Assembly (NCBI GenBank): GCA_028671895.1
Contig: CM053809.1
Coordinates: forward strand, 32,215,501-32,279,500
DNA from: Oenanthe sinensis
Lineage: Eukaryota > Streptophyta > Magnoliopsida > Apiales > Apiaceae
Direction: 5' to 3'
DNA: 64,000 bases
Below the pieces are notes generated by a model. That model ran no database searches, was not told where the DNA came from, and was given only the letters and a program-made list of their open reading frames with translations. The position numbers were made by a program, and so were the translations under genes. Below, one piece after another: positions 35,546 to 45,800 of the stretch. Each line of letters begins with the position of its first letter. Positions within the stretch are counted from its first letter, which is position 1.

Positions 35546-36720
35546 ATCAGATTGTTTATGAAATACACTATTTGTAATGATAAATAATCTGATATTATAA
35601 ATGTGTAAGAAATATGTTTGTAATGAGATAATTATAAATGTTATTGTATGTAGATGACCAATACTCCTAAAACCTTAAAATGGAGGGAAAACCACCGATT
35701 GGATATTAAACATTAACAATTCCCCTCACATGATGCCTAATTAGTCATTATCAACTACACCTGTGTAATTTGGTACCCAATATTTTTATGAAATTATAAT
35801 ACTATAATATTTATTTTTATATTATGCATATGACATGAAAACACGACACAATTTTGTGTGGTAAAATTCATTTAGTGTCATGTTGGGTGTTTGGTTTGGA
35901 CTTTTGGCACTCGAAACACGGAAGTACAATTACTTTAAGCCAAACTCACTATGGAGCAAAAAATTAAGCTTCCATCTTAAATATGTGATAGTATCAGGGC
36001 AGGAGGGTTTGAACTCGATTAGATATCTCATGTTGGATTACCAACTCTCCTAAAACCTTAAGATGTTATGATGATGACTTTAGTGGATTGTATATCGTTA
36101 ATATTATACGTAAGTAACGATTTGGCATCGCGGATTTAAGTGAGTCTGGATACCATGCCCTAAAAATTATGATAACAATATGTACCTCTGATTGCTGTCT
36201 TTGAGACTGGAACATACACAATAAAGCAGTACTCTGATCAGTTAAGAGAGAGTAGTAATAAAATAGATCTTTTCTGAAATGTTACCAATATCAGTTGATC
36301 CTTCCTGTTGGCTGAGGTAATTCTGTGCAGTGTATAATAGAGGTTGTGATGATATTAGATGTGGAGCAAGAAATCAGGTAGTTACTTTTTATATTATGTT
36401 AATGATTTAATATACATGTATAATGATTTTGGATAATAATTTATGGTATCTGTTCAGTTTAAGCAGTTGTAAGCTTTCTTTACTTGACAGTTGACAGAGT
36501 TCATGATATACTAGTTTATCAGTTGTAATGGTTCATTAGTTCAGGCTATGAATTGTTTAATTATATTGAGCAAGTCTGAGGATCTAATTTGTGTTTCTAT
36601 CGAAACTCTTTAGGAATTGGTCTGATACTCGAGTGCAATGTATTCTTTATCTGTATTCATCCTAATTAACCCATCTTGCCATATTGATTGTTGGTCATGA
36701 TGTATTTGTTATCGTTGCAG
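35546..36720. other. Right part of the long OB-fold intron
   Basis: It holds a dispersed repeat: ctcctaaaaccttaa occurs at about 35,665 and 36,047 in the same orientation, a related tctcctaaaaccttcagg lies at 46,437, and gcaggagggtttgaactcga lies at 36,000. This may be a remnant of a short LTR or TRIM-type element. No coding exon was recognised. Confidence 0.35.
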
Positions 36721-36910
36721 TTGATCTGATGAAGCCAGGAGCAACTGTAGTTATACGCAATGCTAAAATTAATATGTTTAAGGGATCTATGAGGCTAGCT
36801 GTTGATATATGGGGATGCATTGAAGTTACTGAACTTGCCAAATTGAAGCTAAAGAAGATAACAATCTGTCTCTAGTGGAGTATGAATTGGTTAATGTTGT
36901 TCAAGAATGA

Positions 36911-38119
36911 TTAACCATAATGAAAGGGATTTCTTCCAGATCATCTCCGCTCTCTTTTTACCACAAATTCATGATATAATACTAATTTGCAACGACAAAG
37001 TCACAAAGCTACAAGAAGGTTTATTATAAATGGGTGGCAAAAGTTAGTCATGTTAACATAATTATATATAAAGACTAACTTGATGTTGGCTTGAGCAGCT
37101 GGCATGTAAAATGAACTCGTGTTCCAATTTCAGTTGCTTCCACTATGCTCATAAAGAGATTTTGCTTGCCTAAGAAAGTGATATATGATATATTAGAGTC
37201 TAGAGTGTGAGCTTGCTGCATAATGTTTGTTGTATTGATGTTTTGTTCTAGTTCGAGCTTCTCTTAAGTTGTATAGTATAACATTTTGTGATGATTTTAC
37301 ATTTGGTCAATTTGTTTTTAAACCTGTTAACCATGTACTCCAATAGAATTATTTGGCTTCACAATATTTTGCATTTATCAGAATCAACTGTGGTTGAGAA
37401 ACATGCTAGGCAACTTCAGAAGACTGGTCTAAACTTTAAAATGCCGAACTAGTTGCATAAAAGTAAACTTTAAAATGTAAGTTGTTACATAATATTCACT
37501 ATTCAGCTATAGAAAGAAAACAAATGCTCCATATTCGGAAATATGGGTTACAAATCTTTTTATGCTTGATCAATTACATGTTTTCTAATATGATTTAAAA
37601 TGCAAATTAATAAACATTGGGTTGTCTGTACGTGTCGTCTGGATCATAATTTACTAAAATTTTGTGTGTGGACGCAGTGCAGGACTCCCAAGATGAAAGT
37701 CCAAAACAGATTATTTACTTTGACGCAAATGAGCATGTTTAATACAACCACCGCTAAATCTTTGCTACGGAAAGAAAATTTCTTTGATTAGTCTATGTTC
37801 CAAATTGTACATCTACTTCCAAGAACTCCAAAATCAAGCATAAAAGTGTCTGCAGTTCTAGAGTGTCTTCAACAGCCATCATGCAACACCTCAAGTCCTC
37901 AACCATCATCCATCTACAGTGCAGTTGTAAAGAAATATATTTATTACATTAATTAATATATGTATCAATACATCTACAAGCCACACAATCCTTGCTGAAA
38001 CTAAGATGACAAGAAGTTTGATCATGAGATACAAAGAAATGTTGCCCACGAGAAAATGATTGTTCTTTCGACTGCCCAGATAATCATCTTGCGGCCAAAA
38101 GACAGAATTACTTCTTTAT
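36911..38119. other. Intergenic, nothing recognised
   Basis: No conserved exon or element boundary was found. Short open frames (for instance 37,600-37,791) have no motif. Confidence 0.4.
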
Positions 38120-38127
38120 CCGCGCCC

Positions 38128-38708
38128 TGAGGTGTTCATGGGTTACAAAACCTGATTAAACCGACCCTTATTTCAGCCGATTTAACCGAAAGTAAAAAAC
38201 CCGATATTAAGTTGGGTTAAAAAGAGTTAAACCCGAATTAATTGGATTGGATATGGGTTGAAAATTATTTTAGCCAACCCAACCCAACCCGATACGTATA
38301 TATTATATGCTATATAATTACATCCAATATTTTATACTTTCATGATAATTTATATATTAGACATTAATATAATAGTAATTATACATTTAAAATTTTAAAT
38401 ATTTATTAGATTAGTTATAAATTTTACTATTTATGAATATATTTCATTAATATTGTTTTAGTTTTGTTGTCATTTATGTTGAGATAGTAAATTTTATTAT
38501 CGTAATTTATGTTAAGATATGTGGAAAGTTAAAATTTTAATATTAATTATAAACCGATCAAACCGAACCAACCCAACCCAAACCGATTTAAATTGGGTAG
38601 GGTTGGGTTGTATAATATTTTTTAACTTAATGAGTTGAAAATTTTCAAAATAAACTAATTGAATTGGGTAAAAAAAACTGCTCAAACCCGATCCATGAAC
38701 ACCCCTAT
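38128..38708. mobile_element. hAT-type MITE with 8-bp target duplication
   Basis: The left end TGAGGTGTTCATGGGTT and the inverse of the right end, ATAGGGGTGTTCATGGATC, pair well. The flanks are CCGCGCCC (38,120-38,127) and TCGCGCCC (38,709-38,716), an 8-bp duplication with one mismatch, as expected for hAT. The subterminal parts are crowded with aacccga, aaccgat and gggttgggtt words in opposite orientations on the two sides. No transposase. Confidence 0.8.
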
Positions 38709-38716
38709 TCGCGCCC

Positions 38717-39352
38717 ACTAAAGCAAAACACCAGGCCCCAAGTCCCTTTTTTGCCTCTATTTTGTGTATAGTAGACCCGGAAAAGACCTTTTTTATTTCG
38801 GCTCGAAAGGTGTGCTTTGAAGCTTTTTCACACCAAAGTCCCGCAAATACTTTTTTACACCCCCCCCCCCCCCCTCCTTCGAAAGGATAAGGTGTCTGGT
38901 TTGAAATTCTTTGAAGAGACCTTGCTGTATCGAGGATGTATCTCCTTAGTGTAGTAGTAGAATATTGTACTGCAGAAATATTTGCTTTGTTATAAACTCG
39001 CTAGGACTGTAGTAGAGTTGGAAGTAACGACACGTCTGTATAGTCTATATTGAATTAAGCCTGTTCATGTTTCTTGCTTGATAGATTGATAGACAAAACC
39101 TCAGCTCAGCAGCAGCTAAAAGTAGTATGAAGTAGCAGTAACCAGTAATTAAAATAAACAAACTTCTAAATGATTTAATACTTCGATCTTTTAGTTCATC
39201 CAAGTCAAAATTCCATAACAAGAAAACAAAAGATAATGAAAGTAAAATACAATCTTGAGTATGTGGAGCACAATCAGTACTACTTAGGAAATAGATCGTT
39301 TTTTTTAGAGGGTGCATGTACATTCAACTTTGCCCAAATCCTTTGTCCTTCA
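38717..39352. other. Spacer with a 15-C tract
   Basis: A C15 run lies at 38,860-38,874. The flanking part at 38,730-38,890 looks like degraded repeat. The rest is the 3' flank of the NFD6-like gene. Confidence 0.4.
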
Positions 39353-40834
39353 TTATAGATCATCGTTGCAATCTGATTAAATACAATGAATCAGCATGAT
39401 ATTTACACCATGATATTAAATTCAAATTGCTAAAAACAGAATACAGTAGATGTATATCTGATGGTCATCTGTAAACCATTTAGACTCTGTCTGATCAGAG
39501 TATCATATGATAGTAACGCCTATCTATCTATCTAGTTTCTAGTAACAAGGTAGCATAAGGATGATAACTTCAAGAGTCAAGACTCAGAGCACATTACAGA
39601 TGCAGCAAACCATAAATATATACAATTTCAGGTAAAATTGATCACGTTTCAACGAAGATGAGACAGATAGAGGCCATTCAGAGAAAAGGTTTTTCTATTT
39701 GTTGAAGACAATTGTAAGGTAGAGATTAACCCATGGAAGTTACATTTGTACACAGTTACCATACATTAAAAAAGTTGGGATTAACCTTAATTGTGATTTA
39801 CCAGAGGTGCTATCCTACCCAAGCTATAAATCTGATAATGTCAAAGAACAAAAGGACCCGTAAGTTACTGTATGCTCATTAAACGAACGAGTCTCTAACA
39901 TGAGTCAACGTCTTTCAGTTTGGTCAATAAACTTAAGACTTACGGACTGGGGGATAGTTTTGAAATATATATATATATATATTCACTCTAACATATACCC
40001 TTACAAGACACAAGAAAAATCTATTAAATGAAAAATTCTAAATTCCGTAACATTACATTTCCTCCTGCATTCAAAGGATTTACTTTTTCCTCCCAACTTG
40101 ACAACGATAAGAACTCTAATTCGAACACATTATAACACTAAATAAGTTATCACGTCAATTCATTAACACAAAGCACAAACTTAAGTCCCCAAATACTCGG
40201 CAATTTGTATTTACAGGTTGAATTATACTAGAATGATTGAAATCACAATTGAAGCACATTAGCGTGAGAACTCGTGAGAACCACTCGTGTTTCAATTTTT
40301 CAATGTTTTATTAGTAACAATTTTTTTTAATGGTAAAGTGGTTCTTGATAAAACCGATAAACATGAAGTCATAAACAAGTGTATAAATTTAAGTATATAC
40401 CTCGGGGAGTCCAAGCAAAGGTACTAGGAGAGACGGAAAGCAAGGAAGTAAGCAAAGCAGAAGCAGTGGCAGTATGATAAGGAAGCATTGATTCTAAACC
40501 AAAGCTCATCTCAACTGGTGTCCTAGTTTCATTACAAAATCAAATATTTCACTCAATATTATATAGCAGCATATCTAACAATGTTATGTTCAAAAAAACA
40601 ATGTTACCTTAAAACAAACAAACAATGACATATACATATACATATACATGTATTTAAATATATGTAATGACATGGTTGTTACCTTAAAATACGATGAGGA
40701 GGCGGTTTGGTGGGTAAGCAAAACGGAGAAGGGGGTGACTTGGGTTTTAATCTGGACGCCAATGTCGAGGCACCGGCACGGCCGGAACGAAAGATGGACC
40801 TAGCTGCAATGGCGGCGGCGGCGGAGGCTGCCAT
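39353..40834 (-). CDS. NFD6: NUCLEAR FUSION DEFECTIVE 6-like small mitochondrial protein
   Basis: Three exons: 40,834-40,683, 40,522-40,401 and 39,372-39,353, all GT-AG and in phase, giving 97 residues. The N-terminus MAASAAAAIAARSIFRSGRA is Arg/Ala/Ser-rich without acidic residues, a typical organelle targeting peptide. The family core is VEMSFGLESMLPYHTATASA followed by LLTSLLSVSPSTFAW. The last exon adds only six codons (DCNDDL and stop, one codon split), similar to the NDD-type ending of Arabidopsis NFD6, which is needed for polar nuclear fusion in the embryo sac. Usual TS(M/L)L(S)(V/I)SRRS(Y)GW is altered here (SPSTFAW). Transcripts of this family often use alternative last exons, so the 3' end is the least certain part. 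Confidence 0.87.
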
Positions 40835-41528
40835 GGTTGTTGGTGGAGAAGGAATGTGTCAAGTTTTGGAGTTTGGAGTGTGAGTGTGACCAGTAGGAAA
40901 AACAACAGGGTTTTGTTTGGGTTTTTCCTATCATCGATATTTTTATTTTTTATAAATAATTGCTCAATTAATATGTAAAATAAATTATTTAATCATGTAA
41001 ATATTTTTTTTTAATAATAAGGATTTATAATCTTTAAATGAGTATTTGTTGTCATAAATCGAATTGAACATATAAATTTAGAGTTGATTGAGAATCAAGA
41101 AAAAAGGTACTTTTTGATAAATAATGACGGTTAACATTTATCCGTGATTTCTGTTCTAAATAATATCGGAACGAGCCAGAATCGAACTCAAAACTTGGGA
41201 CGACGAGATAAACCAACTAACATTTGAGTTATTCAATCGAGCTCTCGTAATTTTTTATTTGAATGCGAGAGCCGAGAGGCATGTTATTTTATTACCCAAG
41301 AACACCATAAAACTATTACTGTCCCCCTATAAAAAATTGTGAATAAATGATTAATTACTTGTGAAGTTGTGAGGACCAATTCCCTTCTGTTATGTACGCA
41401 TTATGTAGTTAATTTTTGTGCTTGGCTGCATAATATTTACACGGGCAAGTGTTTTTTTCCCTTCAACTTAAACTAGAGCATGATAAAAATATATACAGTT
41501 ATATAATAACAATAACAAATGGACCAAT
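40835..41528. other. Intergenic, nothing recognised
   Basis: The 5' flank of the NFD6-like gene and 3' flank of the next gene. No exon or clear element was found. Confidence 0.45.
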
Positions 41529-41978
41529 CTATGAATCCTCGTTAGGATATGGATTCCAAAGCAAAAGAGAGAGTAACAACATATTAGGCACCAATATAGG
41601 AATCAAAGGATTAACATTATTCACCAGCCTTCTCCTTCTCATTCTCTTGCTCACATACGCTCTCTTTTCTACATCACCCCACTTGGCTTCTTCAACTCCT
41701 TTGGCTAGTATCAAAGGTGGTGGGACTTGGTAAGGGCATTTTGATCTCCAAGAAGTTTGAGGGAGTCCAAATCTTGAAACTTTGTTGAGAAAAAGAGAGA
41801 AAGCCCATCTTAGTTGAGTGTGTTTTGGGGTGAAGATTGGTGGGTAATAATCAAGGTTGTAGTGAGAGGGGAGTTGTGTGGAGATGAAGATTTGGGAGTG
41901 GAGTGATGGGGTGGTTGTGGGGTGAGTTAGTATGTGTGTTAGAGCTTGGAGTCTTTCTTCCCACTTTATGTTTTCCAT
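41529..41978 (-). CDS. Conserved plant protein of unknown function, C-terminal membrane anchor
   Basis: A single-exon gene of 149 residues starting MENIKWEERLQALTHILTHP. It resembles a plant family of uncharacterised proteins that I remember for blocks like SRFGLPQTSWRSKCPYQVPP, PPLILAKGVEEAKWGD and RAYVSKRMRRRRL. The C-terminus has one hydrophobic segment (PLIPILVPNMLLLSLLLW, about 122-140) followed by a short polar tail, so it may be a tail-anchored protein with a basic stretch (KRMRRRR) just before the membrane. No catalytic motif is seen and I know no assigned function. Coding is supported by the family likeness and by the uninterrupted frame. Confidence 0.75.
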   Translation of the reverse strand: MENIKWEERLQALTHILTHPTTTPSLHSQIFISTQLPSHYNLDYYPPIFTPKHTQLRWAFSLFLNKVSRFGLPQTSWRSKCPYQVPPPLILAKGVEEAKWGDVEKRAYVSKRMRRRRLVNNVNPLIPILVPNMLLLSLLLWNPYPNEDS

Positions 41979-42898
41979 GTTTTCTTGATCATGTTCGGTT
42001 GGTTCTGTTTGTGTTTGAGGATAATGAGGGGGAGTTGTGAAATTACTATAGGGGACATGATTTTAAAGGTTATTGGGGTTATTTTTGTCTTTAAATAACA
42101 TATCATTGCTTTCAAAAAGAAAATCTCAATTAAATTCAATATATTTTTGAGCAAAAACAATAAAATATAAGAGAAATATTTTAATATTATATTAACAAGA
42201 TTCATATTTGTTAGGTGTGTAATGTGTTATATATTTCCCTGGTATTGAATCCCAGATGCTTATTATGCAATTAGGAATGATGTTCATAATTGTTGATAAG
42301 AAATTAAATTGTTTAATAACTAATAAACATACAGATTTCTCTTCAACAAACATCTGCATCAGAGCGCCAGAAGCTCTGCTGCAGACCACCAACAATCGGT
42401 GCCTGCGTAGAATTGTTCAGCATTTGTACTAGTAAACAAAATAAAAACAGATTTAATTTGCCTCTAGATTAGTAAATTTTCCCTTGGATATACCTCACAA
42501 CTCGCAAGTGCACCACTATAATTCAGAGAGAACTAATGTAGTAATCTAGTTTTCTTTGGACATGTTTCAGAAGTGCTCAAAATCTCAGACAGAATGGTAG
42601 ACAAACTGGTACACAAAAATATACATTGTAACACACTACTGTAATTATATTCTCATTTTCTGTATCTGTACTATTTCCGATGTATGCTGATCCTCTCTAA
42701 AATAAGACAACAAAATATGATTAACTTGTGACTAAACAAGATCAACCATCAAGGGGCAGAACAAATAGGAAGCCGACTAAAGAATACCAACCAATTAGGT
42801 GGCTGAACAAATAATAAGTTGGCAATGGCAAAAATTGAACATCGCCAACTCAGTGCCGCCTTTAAAGGAGCAATGGGTTCCAACTTGAGTCGCTATAA
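41979..42898. other. Intergenic, nothing recognised
   Basis: The 5' flank of the unknown-function gene and the 3' flank of the RLT gene. The 42,340-42,400 part is less AT-rich but has no recognisable exon. Confidence 0.45.
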
Positions 42899-45800
42899 TC
42901 ACTCCATTCCACTTGAGTCGCTATAATCACCTGAAGTTTCCAAGCTTTCAACATTGTTACCGTGAAGGCCATCATTCATAATCACATCATCAATATTATT
43001 ATCATCCTCGTAGTCATGAATGTCATTATTATCAGCATCATCGTCACTAGTTTCAACCATATCCCTAGTACTTCTATCAGAAGCAGCACCAAAACTTGGC
43101 TCCACTTTCAGGTGTCTATATCTTGTTGCATCAGCACTGTCATCAGATTCACTTGCTTCGGTACTGTCACAATTACCAGCGCCAGCATCTTGTATTTTCC
43201 CAGTTTCTTCAACCCATTTCTCATTAGCGTTGTTTGGTAAATGTGAGATGCCAATGCCATCAAGAGTCCTGCGTTCCTGGAGTTCTGCAAAATGACCCAA
43301 TTGCATCTCTTCAACATCCATAGTCTCTCTTCTCTTTCTTACAGTTCGAGGTCCATGATTATATCCATGGCCCTGCCTCTGATACAGTGTTTTCTTTCCT
43401 TGCTGCATGAGCCCCGGTGCCAATGTCTTTTTAACTTTATTACTACGCCTGGCAGATTTAGATCTAGACTTGTGAAATTTTTTCTGCACTCTTCCGCGAG
43501 GCTGCGCACCACCACGTCTCGAAATTACTTGCCTACAAGCAGAAATACCACGCATCGCACCTGAGCTAGCCTTGTTTTCCCTTTGGTGTATTCCTGTTAG
43601 TTCGACATGCTGGGCATCCTTCATATTGGCATATTTGGTTGGGAGCTTCATTGTAGAAAACAAACATGTTAGCAATACATTCTTAGTTCAACATTCTCAT
43701 CCCCCTGCCTACATCTTCGCATCTCATGTCACAGGAAAGATTACACACACACACAATATATATACTTGTCAGTTATTTCATGGAAAAGAAATAATGAGTT
43801 TTACCTCAAACTTTCCAACTGCTGCTGTACTACGAGCCTCGGTTTTCTGATGTTGACTGTAGAAAATGGAGGAATCAAGCTCAAAAAGACGCAGAGCAAC
43901 AGCTGCAGAGGTTCGAGGTAGCCAGGGAAGCTGAAGAACTGATTCATCAGATGGTGTAACAATCTTTCCCGGGAAAGTACATGAGTTTAATTCTGTAGTC
44001 GTTTCAAAGTCAGATTTTAACCAATCTCGCTTAATACCACTCTCAAATTGTATCAAGATCTGCGAAAGAATTTGTTTATTACTAATAATATCATACTAAC
44101 AGTTATAACATGAATAATTTGAGCACTGCTGTTACAGTTAGAGAAAACATACAAGATCAATTTACAAGGCTTTAGCCTAGTAGATACCCTTCTACTCTTG
44201 GTTTAACTTATAAGAGGTCAAGGGTTCAAGCCTTGATGGAAGCATGATTGTAAGTATTTAGATTTCACTAATTTACCATAACCAAAAAAAAAAAGAACAT
44301 ACAGGATTAATTAACTTAACAAGTAGCCCAGACATACATGCTCTGTCATTTTACAGCAGTCATATTCTACTTGCTAATTTCCCCATTCCTTTCTCTGCCT
44401 CACAATATATTGGCAACATTTCCTTTCTTTAATGTCTCAGTTTTTGTCGAATTACAAAATTGATATATTTAATACGGAACCGAATCACAGAGCACAACTC
44501 AATACCAGTGATATTACAATAGGACATTACATGCCACACAATAATGTAAACAATCACAACCCATGAATGAAAGAATCCAGTTCGACAAAGCAACCAAGGG
44601 AGCTAATTACTTGTTTATCCATTTTAATGGAATTCATACAATCACGTATTCCCTTCCAATAGAAAAGAGGACCATTTGACACTCAGAAATAGAAAGCCAA
44701 AAGATATTTCACACTCCAAAAAGCCAAATCTACTATCCTTTCATCTTGAGGCACCTCGCCCAAAAGCCATGAACACGATTCAGCTGATATCTAATAATTA
44801 AAATCTAGCAGTATGCAGATTTAATGGCTTATAAAACTAAGAGACTGTTTAAATTAGCATGCATTTATTTTTGCCAACAACTTAACAGAACTTGCGGCGA
44901 CCATTAAATCTAAATTAGCATTCAACTGGTATTTAATAGACATAATATGCAGACTCTCACTAACTATAGATACAAGTGTTAGAATACAACAACAGATGTA
45001 AATAAAGTACTGAAATCCAAAAATCACGCCTTCTATAACCCAACTATATTGCATAAATTAACCTGAAGTATATCTTCAACAGATGATGCATTCTGCAAGT
45101 TCAAGCCCCAGGTCCTCCTGCCTCTCATCCAAAAAGATTGAAAAGCCTCATACAAGACAGAAACCTGTTATTTGTAAATGTTATGAACCAGCCATACAGA
45201 ATGAAATCAACAAACAAAACATTCCTATTATATATAGTCAACTTAAACAATAAGATACATAGTACATAGTTTGTTCAGATAACAAGGCCTTCTATGCATA
45301 TCCTCACCTCAACAAAAGCCAAGAGGGACTTTATCATTCTAATCTGGAAAGTGAAAAATGGATCTGAAACCACTGGATTCTTGGAGTTAATTTTCTTCTG
45401 GTCTTGGCATTGGATTGCAGGTTCCAGATAATCAAACCTGTTACCAAATGTACTATATCTCCTATGGCAAGTAGGACAATTGTTCTCTTCAAAGATAAAG
45501 GCGTCGAGACAGAATTCACAAATCCCTAACACAGGTGTAATGGCTTTTTGCCCATTTCTCATTGCGCTTAAGTTCGATGACGTGAAGCACTCCTTCCAAA
45601 TCCACGACTCTAAATCTTGATACCTTTTAAAAGCATTAATTTTCTCAGTTGCATTCGTCCCAAGCTCAACTCTAAGAGAAGATGATGGGTCCTCCATGTC
45701 TGAATTTGTGCCCCTACTGCTATCAATGCAATGAGCATTGGAACTCGTTCCAGTGGCTTCATTTTTGGGAACAATACCAGTTTCATCAACAGAAGACTGC

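Larger units (their letters stand above)
31821..36910 (+). pseudogene. OB-fold nucleic-acid-binding protein (At1g10590-like), broken
   Basis: Exon A (31,821-31,884) reads IAECLIGDDTTSVYFTARNQQ and ends CAAG|gtcgat. Exon B (36,721-36,910) starts after ttgcag and continues in phase with VDLMKPGATVVIRNAKINM and GSMRLAVDIWGCIEVTE. Together they reproduce the core of a small plant single-stranded-nucleic-acid-binding OB-fold protein (the SOSS-B-like family). After IEVTELAK a one-base shift breaks the frame; the expected ending, which includes EDNNLSLVEYELVNVV, continues in another frame to a stop at 36,908-36,910. No N-terminal exon was found upstream of 31,821. Lost 5' exons and a frameshift make it a pseudogene. 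The intron is 4.8 kb, enlarged by repeats. Confidence 0.75.

Noticed and set aside
35980..36060. A second SINE, suggested by gggtttgaactcga (box-B-like)
   Set aside because: There is no box A at proper distance, no A-tail and no target duplication.
41449..41733. A plus-strand 94-residue frame with a hydrophobic centre
   Set aside because: It overlaps, in antisense, the conserved minus-strand gene, whose hydrophobic tail gives the apparent membrane segment.
42962..43564. Several plus-strand open frames of 90-92 residues opposite the last RLT exon
   Set aside because: They are antisense shadows of a long real exon; their Ser/Ile-rich composition is the reverse of Asp/Asn/Arg codons, and no motif or start context supports them.
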